From the IMG/VR virus record IMGVR_UViG_3300009149_002794, positions 1 to 23,246 of that record: a DNA stretch of 23,246 bases; one strand, written 5' to 3'. The DNA comes from a virus. A program made the translations under genes and the position numbers. The notes below the pieces were generated by a model. That model had not been told where the DNA came from. It worked only from the letters and a program-made list of their open reading frames with translations, and did no database searches. This document shows positions 8,465 to 15,092 of the stretch, piece by piece (within the stretch, counting starts at the first letter, position 1; every line of letters starts with the position of its first letter).

Positions 8465-9181
8465 ATGGCCAAAAGTAATGTACCGGCCGTAGCCCCCGAA
8501 AAGTCCTACAAATTATCACAATTTCTAGGGCCACAGGGCTACACACCAGCAAAGATTGAGCTAATTCGTCAGACTGTCGCAAAGGGGACAACTGATCTTG
8601 AACTTGCTTATTTCCTTTCAGTAGCCAAAGGAGTCAATCTGAATCCTCTTGTGAAAGAAATCTGGTGCTATAAGGACAATAAGAACAACCTTATCATGTT
8701 TGCAGGCCGTGACGGTTTTCGCCGCCTATGCTTACGAGACGAGGGTTTTATTTCCATCAACTCAATGGTGGTACGAGAAGGAGACACCTTTTCTATTTCA
8801 ACAGAAATGGGTCAGACGATAGTTTCTCATTCCTTCTCACCGACCGACAACGAGCGCCACAAAAAGACCATTCTAGGCGCTTACGCTATTTTGAGGTCCA
8901 AAAGGGCGGGGGAAGTTTCTGAAATCGTGGAGTGGGCCGACATGGGCCGATACAACAAAGGCTACAACACATGGAGTACCCACCCGGAAGAAATGATTAA
9001 GAAGGTGGCCGAGGTCCACGCGATGAAGAAGTTCACCAACATCAGTTCGCTTTACACGGAAGCAGAGTTCGAAATCAAAGACGAGGTAGTCCAAAACGGA
9101 CTCGACGAGCCTAAACTTATTGAGGCAGGACAGGAGAAGAAGGCGCATATAAGAAAGAAATTTCATAACAAGAAAAAATAA
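8465..9181 (+). CDS. recT: RecT/Bet-family single-strand annealing protein
   Basis: 238 residues. The family core is visible. LNPLVKEIWCYKD (about 59-71) matches the Bet LNPFTKEIYAF block. FAGRDGFRRLC (about 79-89) matches the VGVDGW region. Near the C-terminus WSTHPEEMIKKVAEVHAMKK corresponds to the WxTHPxRMLRHKAxIQxAR block. The length is close to lambda Bet. Such proteins coat and anneal single-stranded DNA after a nuclease has resected the ends. The nuclease-translocase gene lies just downstream (9324), matching the usual SSAP-exonuclease pairing. The C-terminus is very basic (KKAHIRKKFHNKKK). The start has AAAGAAAG upstream and the context GCCATGG. Confidence 0.88.
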   Translation: MAKSNVPAVAPEKSYKLSQFLGPQGYTPAKIELIRQTVAKGTTDLELAYFLSVAKGVNLNPLVKEIWCYKDNKNNLIMFAGRDGFRRLCLRDEGFISINSMVVREGDTFSISTEMGQTIVSHSFSPTDNERHKKTILGAYAILRSKRAGEVSEIVEWADMGRYNKGYNTWSTHPEEMIKKVAEVHAMKKFTNISSLYTEAEFEIKDEVVQNGLDEPKLIEAGQEKKAHIRKKFHNKKK

Positions 9182-9183
9182 TT

Positions 9184-9321
9184 ATGAGTGAATTTGAAAT
9201 AACCACTTTAAACAATAGTGAAAAGGAAACAGTTTTTGTAAGAGTTGATTTTACTATCGAAAATAGTAGATCAGCTGAATTTATTAAAGAGCTTGAAGAA
9301 TTTCTATTAAAAGTAAAATAA
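9184..9321 (+). CDS. Small acidic hypothetical protein
   Basis: 45 residues, begins MSEFEITTLNNSEKETVFV and ends in a charged helix (AEFIKELEEFLLKVK). It starts 3 bases after the recT stop and ends 3 bases before the next ATG, a perfect fit in the operon. It is more AT-rich than its neighbours. The family is not recognised; its position between the annealing protein and the nuclease-motor makes an accessory role possible. Confidence 0.55.
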   Translation: MSEFEITTLNNSEKETVFVRVDFTIENSRSAEFIKELEEFLLKVK

Positions 9322-9323
9322 CC

Positions 9324-11387
9324 ATGAACCAATACTCCGCACTATCAGAGGCCGACAAAAAAGACCTTTTGGACAATTACCTGATTGAACACTTCTCAAT
9401 CAGTGCCATAAATGAGTTCATCAGCAACGAGAAAGCCTTTGAAAAGAAATACATATTTAAAATCTACGACCAGACTTCCGGATTATCTCAGATTATCGGG
9501 AGCGCCTACCATAAAGCACTTGAGGAATACTTCATCAGCTATAAAGAAGAGGGAATACAGACCACCTTCGATGCGCTCGTTATGATTTGCTACGAGTACA
9601 TCGAATCAATCCCGGCCACAAACTGGAGACCACAGGTAAAAAAGACCATCGAGGAACTGAAAGCCGAAGCAATCAAGCGAGTGAACTTCCTTATTAAGAG
9701 CTTTTTGGCCGAGGTAGATACCTATTTGAGTGACATTCAGGAGATTCTATTCGTGGAGAAGTCATTCACTGAGTTCGTAACGCTGGACGGCATCGACCTT
9801 CCTTTGCCTTTCAAGTTCAAAATGGACATCGGTTACATCGACAAAGAAGGGTATTTGTGTGTCTCAGATCACAAGGCCAAGAAGAACTACACCAAAGAAG
9901 AAGATGTAAACATGGATTGCGCGAACCAATCAATCGGGTATGCAGTCGGACTCAAGTCAGTCTTTGAAAGGGAAGAGTACGCAGGGCTGGTAAAGAAGTA
10001 CCCTAAGATTAAGGAAGGGATCAAGCGCTTCAACTATTACGAGAACAAATACAGCAAGAACATGGACGGCTCAAGTCAGATAAAGCGTATTAGTATTGAT
10101 ATTGGAGACTCTTCACAGATGTACGAAGCCATGCTGTTCGACGGAGTATGGCGGGTACTTAGGGCCGTACAGGACCTGGACTATGTTTACCTGATGAATA
10201 AGAACGATTACTTCCAAGACAAAGGCGAAATGGTAGACTTTTGGGTCAAAACAAGAGTCGAAGGCTTAGAAGGTTTCCCACAACTGAACGCTAAACAGAA
10301 GAGAATCATGGGCCGCCGCCGAAAAGACCTCAGAACCTCAAGTATATCCAAAATCCCAAAGGCGGCGATCACCGCATTCAAAGAGCAAACCAAATTTGTA
10401 TCATATAACACAGAAGACATGAGCGCTTTATCAACACAAGAAAGAATAGTCCAACGGCTGAAAACATTCGGGTACATGGTCAATGTAGCCCATGTAGTAC
10501 ACGGCTACTCCTGCGACACTTACTTACTAGAAATCGGGGCCGGTATGCAGTCCAAGAAGATTTACAACTACCGCATGGACATCGCCCAGGCTGTTGGCAA
10601 GGCCGACGTGCGTATCGCTAAAGGGTTACTGACTTACGATAACTTCCCTTATGTAGCCATCGAAGTAAACAACGACCAAGAATCCCGCAGATTTCTTTCT
10701 ATTGATGAAAGCGGTCTTAGCGGTGATTCCTTGCCTATCGGAAGAGACAACTTCGAAAACCCAATATCATGGGCCCCATCTAATCCATCTACTCCGCACA
10801 TGCTAGTCGCTGGTGCGTCGGGGTCCGGGAAGTCTATCGCACTCAAAACAATGATTGAGGCGGCCATAGCCCAAGGGTACGAGGTTACAATCATCGACCC
10901 GAAGAGAGACGAGCATTTCAAAGCCTTCTCAGGAGTCACAATCTACCACGAAATGGAGGATATTGAATTGTTCCTTGAGATAAAGGTCGAGGAAATGGAC
11001 GCAATCTACAAGTCGGGTTCCAAAACCAAGCAGATCATATTCTTCGACGAAGCTTCTGACTGTTTTACAAGGCAGACCGCAAAGAAGAAAGGAGTCGATG
11101 AGTTCAGAACATTACAGCAGAACACTCTTTTACTGGCTCAAAAGGCCCGTTCCGCAGGGATTCATCTTGTACTGGCTTCTCAAAGATTCTCAGTCAAAGT
11201 CCTTTCTGGTGACGCTAAGGCTAACTTTCCAGCCCGCCTATGCCTCACTGTTACCTCTGGTGTCGATTCTAAGGTCATGCTTGATGAGATAGGGGCCGAA
11301 GCATTGAACGGAAAGGGAGACGCGCTTTACAGGACTCCTGAGTTAAGCGAGCCTGTTCGTATTCAGACTTACATGCTGAAAGATTGA
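9324..11387 (+). CDS. Fusion of RecB/Cas4-type nuclease and FtsK-type DNA translocase
   Basis: 687 residues with two parts. Residues about 20-290 are a PD-(D/E)xK nuclease of the RecB/Cas4 type. His63 lies in IIGSAYHKALEEYF, Glu145 in VEKSF, Asp168 in MDIGYID, Asp182 and Lys184 in SDHKAKK, and Gln202 with Tyr206 in QSIGYA. Residues about 375-687 match the FtsK motor. An alpha-domain-like stretch (LLEIGAGMQSKKIYNYRMDIA; PYVAIEVNN) comes first, then Walker A GASGSGKS (497-504), Walker B IIFFDEASD (571-579), LVLASQR (615-621) and the FtsK-like MLDEIGAEALNGKGDALYR. The gamma DNA-reading domain of FtsK is absent; the protein ends after the motor. Known nucleases beside RecT are lambda Exo, RecE or AddB-type; a dsDNA pump fused to the nuclease resembles HerA-NurA in logic. 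It probably resects phage DNA ends for RecT. Confidence 0.85.
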   Translation: MNQYSALSEADKKDLLDNYLIEHFSISAINEFISNEKAFEKKYIFKIYDQTSGLSQIIGSAYHKALEEYFISYKEEGIQTTFDALVMICYEYIESIPATNWRPQVKKTIEELKAEAIKRVNFLIKSFLAEVDTYLSDIQEILFVEKSFTEFVTLDGIDLPLPFKFKMDIGYIDKEGYLCVSDHKAKKNYTKEEDVNMDCANQSIGYAVGLKSVFEREEYAGLVKKYPKIKEGIKRFNYYENKYSKNMDGSSQIKRISIDIGDSSQMYEAMLFDGVWRVLRAVQDLDYVYLMNKNDYFQDKGEMVDFWVKTRVEGLEGFPQLNAKQKRIMGRRRKDLRTSSISKIPKAAITAFKEQTKFVSYNTEDMSALSTQERIVQRLKTFGYMVNVAHVVHGYSCDTYLLEIGAGMQSKKIYNYRMDIAQAVGKADVRIAKGLLTYDNFPYVAIEVNNDQESRRFLSIDESGLSGDSLPIGRDNFENPISWAPSNPSTPHMLVAGASGSGKSIALKTMIEAAIAQGYEVTIIDPKRDEHFKAFSGVTIYHEMEDIELFLEIKVEEMDAIYKSGSKTKQIIFFDEASDCFTRQTAKKKGVDEFRTLQQNTLLLAQKARSAGIHLVLASQRFSVKVLSGDAKANFPARLCLTVTSGVDSKVMLDEIGAEALNGKGDALYRTPELSEPVRIQTYMLKD

Positions 11388-11428
11388 CTTTATTAATTCG
11401 ATACAATAAAAATACCAACAAAAAACAA

Positions 11429-11581
11429 ATGAAAAAATACTACTCAATCCATTTAAAAATCAGTCAGGCCATATTGATAGGAGCATTCGTACTAGGCATT
11501 ATATATGCGTTACACTGGTCAAGCGAACATCTTACCTCGGTGACTGATCCGATGATTGGAACACACATTACACTTAACTAA
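11429..11581 (+). CDS. Small single-pass membrane protein
   Basis: 50 residues from the ATG at 11429. Basic N-terminus MKKYYSIHLKISQ, then a hydrophobic segment AILIGAFVLGIIYALHW, then a polar tail, so one membrane span with N-in is likely. An in-frame start further up (11384) would add 15 polar residues and overlap the preceding stop; I prefer 11429 because of the A-rich leader and typical MKK start. The function is unknown; small membrane proteins here could be holin-like or superinfection-related, without evidence for either. Confidence 0.5.
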   Translation: MKKYYSIHLKISQAILIGAFVLGIIYALHWSSEHLTSVTDPMIGTHITLN

Positions 11582-11585
11582 TTGC

Positions 11586-11840
11586 GTGGACAATTTCATA
11601 ACAAAAAATTTAACATTGGCCGCCGTATTCAAAATGATGGGTTTTGATTACACAGAAGCAGAAGCGGACCCGAGCGGGATATATATTTTCAGATATAATG
11701 TTTCCGAGAAGGCCCTAAAAGATATGCAGTATTGGGCCGCGCTTTACTACAACAACAATCTATTTGTTCCACCTAAGAAATTCTTAGATACCTACAAGAC
11801 TCTAAAATTTATGATCTACAATGAAAAAACCGATTCCTAA
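11586..11840 (+). CDS. DUF5659-like small phage protein
   Basis: 84 residues from a GTG at 11586; a TTG at 11556 would add 10. The sequence VDNFITKNLTLAAVFKMMGF, a central YIFRYNVSEKALKDM and the ending KTLKFMIYN match the pattern I associate with DUF5659 (ITKDL-LAA-L...GF...F-F-....LK..IY). The biochemical role is unknown. It starts 5 bases after the membrane-protein stop and its 3' end overlaps the ninB-like ORF by 20 bases, implying translational coupling. The identification rests on memory of the family pattern. Confidence 0.6.
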   Translation: MDNFITKNLTLAAVFKMMGFDYTEAEADPSGIYIFRYNVSEKALKDMQYWAALYYNNNLFVPPKKFLDTYKTLKFMIYNEKTDS

Positions 11841-12267
11841 ATTCAAAGGCAGTATCACAATGGGGCTATTTATTCCTTTCAATCAGGAGGAATGGCGCCG
11901 CCATGTAGCCACGCTTGAGGGGAATGAGGTAGAAGTAGTGTGTAAGAAGTACCGGGCCTACAAATCACGGTCCAATGAGCAGAATTCGTATTACTGGTCC
12001 GTAATTGTGCGGATTCTGTCAGACGATCTAGGCTACACCGACGAAGAAGTACACGAGATTCTTAAATTCAAATTCCTTACTGATGTAAGGGAGTATGTAT
12101 TTGAGAGAGAGGGGCAAAAGGAAACAAAGCTATTCAATGTACCACTTACGACGACCAACCTTACAACACAACGCTTTGAGGACTATTTATCAAACATTCG
12201 GACATGGGCCAGTAGAGAGCTTTCAATCTACATTCCCCAGCCGAACGAGACTAACTTCGATTATTGA
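11821..12267 (+). CDS. ninB: NinB-like recombination protein
   Basis: 148 residues. RSNEQNSYYWSVIVRILSDD, DEEVHEILKFKFL and the closing RTWASRELSIYIPQPNE match the NinB family, whose members have R-S-x-EQN-x-YYW and a C-terminal YIPxPNE. Lambda NinB (Orf) binds single-stranded DNA, interacts with SSB and supports the Red pathway, replacing RecFOR. Its position after RecT and a nuclease agrees. It overlaps the preceding ORF by 20 bases and has no Shine-Dalgarno sequence. Confidence 0.78.
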   Translation: MKKPIPKFKGSITMGLFIPFNQEEWRRHVATLEGNEVEVVCKKYRAYKSRSNEQNSYYWSVIVRILSDDLGYTDEEVHEILKFKFLTDVREYVFEREGQKETKLFNVPLTTTNLTTQRFEDYLSNIRTWASRELSIYIPQPNETNFDY

Positions 12268-12288
12268 AGCCGTTAACCAGCTGATCTG

Positions 12289-13314
12289 ATGAGATACTTT
12301 GACACATTCACAGGCTACGGAGGATTTACTTTAGGAATAAATAATGCTTATGGAACCCATAATAATAGACAAATCAATGATAGGGTTCGAGGGGAAACCG
12401 AGAATATACCAGAAGATTTGTCCGACAATAACAGCAAGAATATACAAGGAGCCATACCTACTTGCGTGGGTTTCTCCGAAATCGACAAATATGCAATCCA
12501 AGTCTACCAAAAACACTTCCCTAACCACAAAAACTATGGGGACATCACAAAGCTCGATCCCGGAACTATTCCCGACTTCGACTTACTCACAGGAGGATTT
12601 CCTTGCCAGGCTTTCAGTATTGCTGGAAAAAGAATGGGATTTTCCGACACTAGGGGAACTTTGTTCTATGACCTCGCTAGAATCATCAAGCATAAAAAAC
12701 CTAAACTACTTCTACTTGAAAATGTCAAAGGGTTGCTATCTCACGATAACCAGCGAACATTTGAAACAATCCTGTGTACCCTTTCAGAACTGGGGTATGG
12801 TGTTGAATGGCAAGTGCTTAACAGCAAGAATTTCGGAGTCCCACAAAACAGGGAGAGGGTGTTCATTGTCGGACATCTTGGAGGATTCAGTGGAGGAAAA
12901 GTATTTCCTGTCGGAGAAGCAGATGGAACAATTGACGAGAGATATGGAAAGACTTCCCCCCAGGTCGAAGTTGCATCGACTATAAGGAGTAGATATGGGA
13001 ACGGAACCGGTAGTCACATCCAGCAACTCAACCAACCCACTCACTCAAACGATAGAGTTTATTCCGATGAAGAATTGAGTCCTACCCTAAATACAATGGG
13101 GGGTGGAAATAGGCAGCCGTTTATATCAAATGACACTAGAATCCGAAGACTCACACCAACAGAATGTGAACGCTTACAAGGGCTACCAGATGGCTGGACT
13201 AAAGAAGGAACTGAGGGTGCAATCAGCGACACACAACGCTACAAACTATGCGGAAACGGAGTCACAACTAATGTAGTCCAAGCCATAATGGAAAAAATCC
13301 TAGCCCTTTACTAA
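12289..13314 (+). CDS. dcm: C5 cytosine DNA methyltransferase with odd N-terminal insert
   Basis: 341 residues. Motifs in order: I FTGYGGFTLG (7-16), II/III FSEIDKYA (62-69), IV GGFPCQAFS with catalytic Cys106, VI LLLENVKG (140-148), VIII QNRERVF (186-192), and IX/X RRLTPTECERLQGLP and CGNGVTTNVV. It transfers methyl from SAM to cytosine C5, probably shielding phage DNA from restriction. The target-recognition region (about 195-265) is short. Odd: about 35 residues (23-57; 12355-12459) are inserted between motifs I and II. Read in the +1 frame the same bases give a methyltransferase-like peptide (see findings). No restriction gene is near, so it is an orphan enzyme. Confidence 0.9.
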   Translation: MRYFDTFTGYGGFTLGINNAYGTHNNRQINDRVRGETENIPEDLSDNNSKNIQGAIPTCVGFSEIDKYAIQVYQKHFPNHKNYGDITKLDPGTIPDFDLLTGGFPCQAFSIAGKRMGFSDTRGTLFYDLARIIKHKKPKLLLLENVKGLLSHDNQRTFETILCTLSELGYGVEWQVLNSKNFGVPQNRERVFIVGHLGGFSGGKVFPVGEADGTIDERYGKTSPQVEVASTIRSRYGNGTGSHIQQLNQPTHSNDRVYSDEELSPTLNTMGGGNRQPFISNDTRIRRLTPTECERLQGLPDGWTKEGTEGAISDTQRYKLCGNGVTTNVVQAIMEKILALY

Positions 13315-13364
13315 CTAAGAATTGAGCAAGTCACCTTTCAAATAATGAAAATAATTAAACAACA

Positions 13365-13739
13365 ATGAACCAAAACACAAAAATAATAAAAGACCTGGAC
13401 AATCTGGTAAGCCGTATCGTGAAGGCCCGCGACCCTATGTGCAAACTTGGAGTGAATTGTTACTACACTAGCAGGAGCGTTGACCCAGCCCATGTGTTCG
13501 GGAGGACAAACATGGCGACAAGATGGGAGCTTATGGCCGTGTTCGGGGCTTGTCGGGAGTGCCATTCGTACATCGACACACACCCGGACAAGAAGAGGAA
13601 ACTATTCAGACAGCTAATGGGATTCGTTATGTACGACAAATTCGAGGCACTTTCAAATACCAATGTGAAGTATTTACCAAGTGATCTTAAAGAAATCAAA
13701 AAAACCCTCACTCAAGAGCTAAATTATCTTGATTTCTAA
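13365..13739 (+). CDS. ninG: NinG-like HNH/zinc nuclease
   Basis: 124 residues. It has LDNLVSRIVKARDPMC, a first Cys pair Cys26/Cys32, HVFGR with His43, then CRECHSYID with Cys63, Cys66 and His67. This Cys-Cys-His-Cys-Cys-His arrangement matches NinG (Rap)-like phage recombination endonucleases and HNH proteins; lambda NinG acts on branched recombination intermediates. It is shorter than lambda NinG (about 200). ATGAACCAA start, no Shine-Dalgarno sequence. The promoter at 13729 overlaps its 3' end. Confidence 0.72.
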   Translation: MNQNTKIIKDLDNLVSRIVKARDPMCKLGVNCYYTSRSVDPAHVFGRTNMATRWELMAVFGACRECHSYIDTHPDKKRKLFRQLMGFVMYDKFEALSNTNVKYLPSDLKEIKKTLTQELNYLDF

Positions 13740-13757
13740 GCCAAAATCCTGTACAAT
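13729..13757 (+). promoter_or_regulatory. Sigma70-type promoter for the large structured RNA
   Basis: TTGATT at 13729-13734, a 17-base spacer, and TACAAT at 13752-13757. It lies across the stop codon of the NinG-like gene and points into the 500-base non-coding region, with transcription expected near 13764. Its presence argues that the downstream RNA has its own transcript. Confidence 0.7.
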
Positions 13758-13763
13758 TAAACC

Positions 13764-14090
13764 ACAAAAAAGCTATGCCAAATGCCTACACAATCACAGT
13801 TCGGATTAAGTGGATTCTCAGACGGAAGGCTCATTAACAATTCGGGATTATTTAGCGTTCCTTCTGTATGAATCGCGGAAGGTAAAAGCTGATAGGTCAG
13901 AACATCTAAGCCAACGATGTGCCTACGGCTGGCAATATGGCGCCAGCTAGACCCGTGGAAGGCACCGAAGTGTGCAATTTGTAAACCTAGACATTTCGGA
14001 CCACGGAGGGATATAGGGCATTGATGGGTGTTAAGCCGCCATGCGGTCACAAGTCCCATCTTTACTGGAAGCGAGGAATCCAGAAGGAAC
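13764..14090 (+). ncRNA. Large structured non-coding RNA candidate
   Basis: No ORF over 29 codons. Strong helices: CCGTGG/CCACGG (13953-13958 with 14001-14006) encloses the 9-bp helix CCGAAGTGT/ACATTTCGG (13965-13973 with 13991-13999, one G-U). GCTGGC/GCCAGC spans 13928-13947. GATGGG/CCCATC (14023-14028 with 14055-14060) encloses CCGC-CAT-GCGG (14036-14046). ACATC/GATGT is at 13902-13920 and CTGG/CCAG at 14065-14083. CCTTCT (13860-13865) can pair with either of two GGAAGG copies (13824-13829, 13877-13882). I looked for group I and II intron cores, tmRNA and RNase P signatures and found none convincing. Size and closeness to a tRNA-like element recall large phage RNAs such as GOLLD and ROOL, but I see no specific consensus. 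Confidence 0.6.
13782..13871 (+). CDS. Possible 29-residue leader peptide or gene fragment
   Basis: ATG at 13782 to TGA at 13869-13871, 18 bases after the expected start of the RNA. The peptide begins MPTQSQFGLSGFSDGRL and ends SVPSV. The stop falls in the loop of the CCTTCT/GGAAGG hairpin, so translation would disturb that pairing. It could be a leader peptide, the remnant of a longer gene, or chance. A second ATG (13775) in another frame gives only 20 codons. Confidence 0.25.
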   Translation: MPTQSQFGLSGFSDGRLINNSGLFSVPSV

Positions 14091-14107
14091 TTTGAATAAT
14101 CAATTTC

Positions 14108-14226
14108 GTGTTGTGGAGTAAGTGGCGGAATAGGTAGATGCTAGGCTAACTAGTTTGACCGTAGTGGGACAAACATGCAGGGTGACTAAGCAAATTATGT
14201 GAAATCCCTGCCTTACCCCACAACAC
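14108..14226 (+). tRNA. tRNA-Leu-like element, non-canonical (T-loop insertion, extended acceptor stem)
   Basis: The D-arm TGGCGGAATAGGTAGATGC (14123-14141) differs at only two positions from the D-arm of bacterial tRNA-Leu. The T-stem GCAGGG/CCCTGC (14177-14182 with 14206-14211) has AAAT before its 3' strand, as in a normal T-loop, but the loop is 23 instead of 7 bases. The closing stem runs 14108-14122 with 14212-14226: 15 positions with one A-C mismatch, about twice an acceptor stem. An anticodon arm GGCTA-ACTAGTT-TGACC (14144-14160) would give anticodon UAG (Leu) but has a C-A mismatch and C at position 33 instead of U. A competing hairpin GTTTG.CC/GG.CAAAC (14153-14174) exists. No encoded CCA follows. 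It may be a pseudo-tRNA or a tRNA-mimicking end of the larger RNA. Confidence 0.5.
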
Positions 14227-14246
14227 AAAGTCAATAATTCACTCAA

Positions 14247-14696
14247 ATGAAAGTAGTAATACGACAATACCCTGAGTCGGTAATCAGCCGACCAGTCACA
14301 AATGAGGACCTTCCAAGAGTCCTTGAGACCGTACCGATCATGTACGAAGTCCTAAACAGGAAGACCGGCATGTATAAAGACGGCCACGCTTTGGCCCATG
14401 TTCAGGTGGTCGATAAGGACCCCTTGCGGTTTTATGTACTGAAAGACGGCTCTTATGTTATCAATCCCGTGATAGTGCGCCACACCAGGCACACCGTACA
14501 GAAAATGGAAGGTTGCCTTTCGTACTGTACCAAGAGACCAATTCTGATGGACCGCTACCACAAGTGCGATGTGGAGGTCCAGCTAATCAACGACAATGTT
14601 CTAGGCGAGCCAGTCCGATTCACTCTAGCAGGAATTGACGCTCAGATTGTTCAGCACGAAGTAGATCACATGGACGGAAAAACAATTTATTATTAA
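14247..14696 (+). CDS. def: Peptide deformylase, phage type
   Basis: 149 residues. Three diagnostic motifs are present: motif 1 is degenerate (GHALAHVQ, 46-53, with Gln53), motif 2 EGCLS (88-92, Cys90) and motif 3 QHEVDH (136-141). Cys90, His137 and His141 bind the metal and Glu138 is catalytic. The enzyme removes the formyl group from nascent proteins. Phage deformylases lack the C-terminal helix of bacterial ones; this protein ends soon after motif 3 (MDGKTIYY), as they do. It begins just after the tRNA-like element, so two translation-related functions lie side by side. Confidence 0.88.
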   Translation: MKVVIRQYPESVISRPVTNEDLPRVLETVPIMYEVLNRKTGMYKDGHALAHVQVVDKDPLRFYVLKDGSYVINPVIVRHTRHTVQKMEGCLSYCTKRPILMDRYHKCDVEVQLINDNVLGEPVRFTLAGIDAQIVQHEVDHMDGKTIYY

Positions 14697-14717
14697 CTTC
14701 AATAATCAACAACTCAT

Positions 14718-15053
14718 ATGACAAACAAAACCACCCTATTATTTTATGAGCTCAGGTGCGAACAGCGCCACATTAGACAATTATACCCCGAAGTGGGTGA
14801 AATTCCCCTAAGCGAGCAAACCCCACAGCAACAAAAAGCTTTGACAATTTTACATGCCTGCCGTGGGACAATACAACACCTCTTAGATGGTGGAGAAATC
14901 CCCCTGGAACAGCTTGAGAGCTTGTTAGTGGACATCCAACAGCGTAAGGCTGAATTGATCGCTGAAATCCGCAGGGAAATGGAAGCCCCTGACACTGAAA
15001 GAAATCCGGCACCTGACTGTGATCCTGAGACAGATGAACCACTATTTATTTAA
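14718..15053 (+). CDS. Hypothetical protein with acidic PLFI tail
   Basis: 111 residues, mostly helical by appearance (LESLLVDIQQRKAELIAEIRREMEA), then a Pro- and Asp-rich tail ending DETDEPLFI-like (PETDEPLFI). The same PLFI ending follows an acidic stretch in the unrelated gene at 18258. Such tails resemble the acidic, hydrophobic-tipped C-terminus of SSB, which docks partners. That comparison is inference. The gene starts 21 bases after the deformylase stop. No family recognised. Confidence 0.6.
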   Translation: MTNKTTLLFYELRCEQRHIRQLYPEVGEIPLSEQTPQQQKALTILHACRGTIQHLLDGGEIPLEQLESLLVDIQQRKAELIAEIRREMEAPDTERNPAPDCDPETDEPLFI

Positions 15054-15092
15054 TTTTAACCTATGACCAACACACCTAAAACAACTATAACT

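Noticed and set aside
11384-11407. Promoter TTGACT / TACAAT before the small membrane protein
   Set aside because: The spacer is only 12 bases, too short for sigma70.
12344-12985. A 213-codon ORF in the +1 frame of the methyltransferase
   Set aside because: All methyltransferase motifs lie in the main frame. Only its first ~40 codons look protein-like, which I report as an inserted fragment rather than a gene.
13861-14090. Group I or group II self-splicing intron
   Set aside because: A P1-like hairpin is present, but I cannot find a P7 pair matching the S-like GATATAGGGC, nor a domain V hairpin, and no coding exon continues downstream.
13764-14226. tmRNA
   Set aside because: No tag reading frame ending in LAA-type codons and no pairing of the 5' end of the RNA with the tRNA-like 3' end; the tRNA-like part is self-contained.
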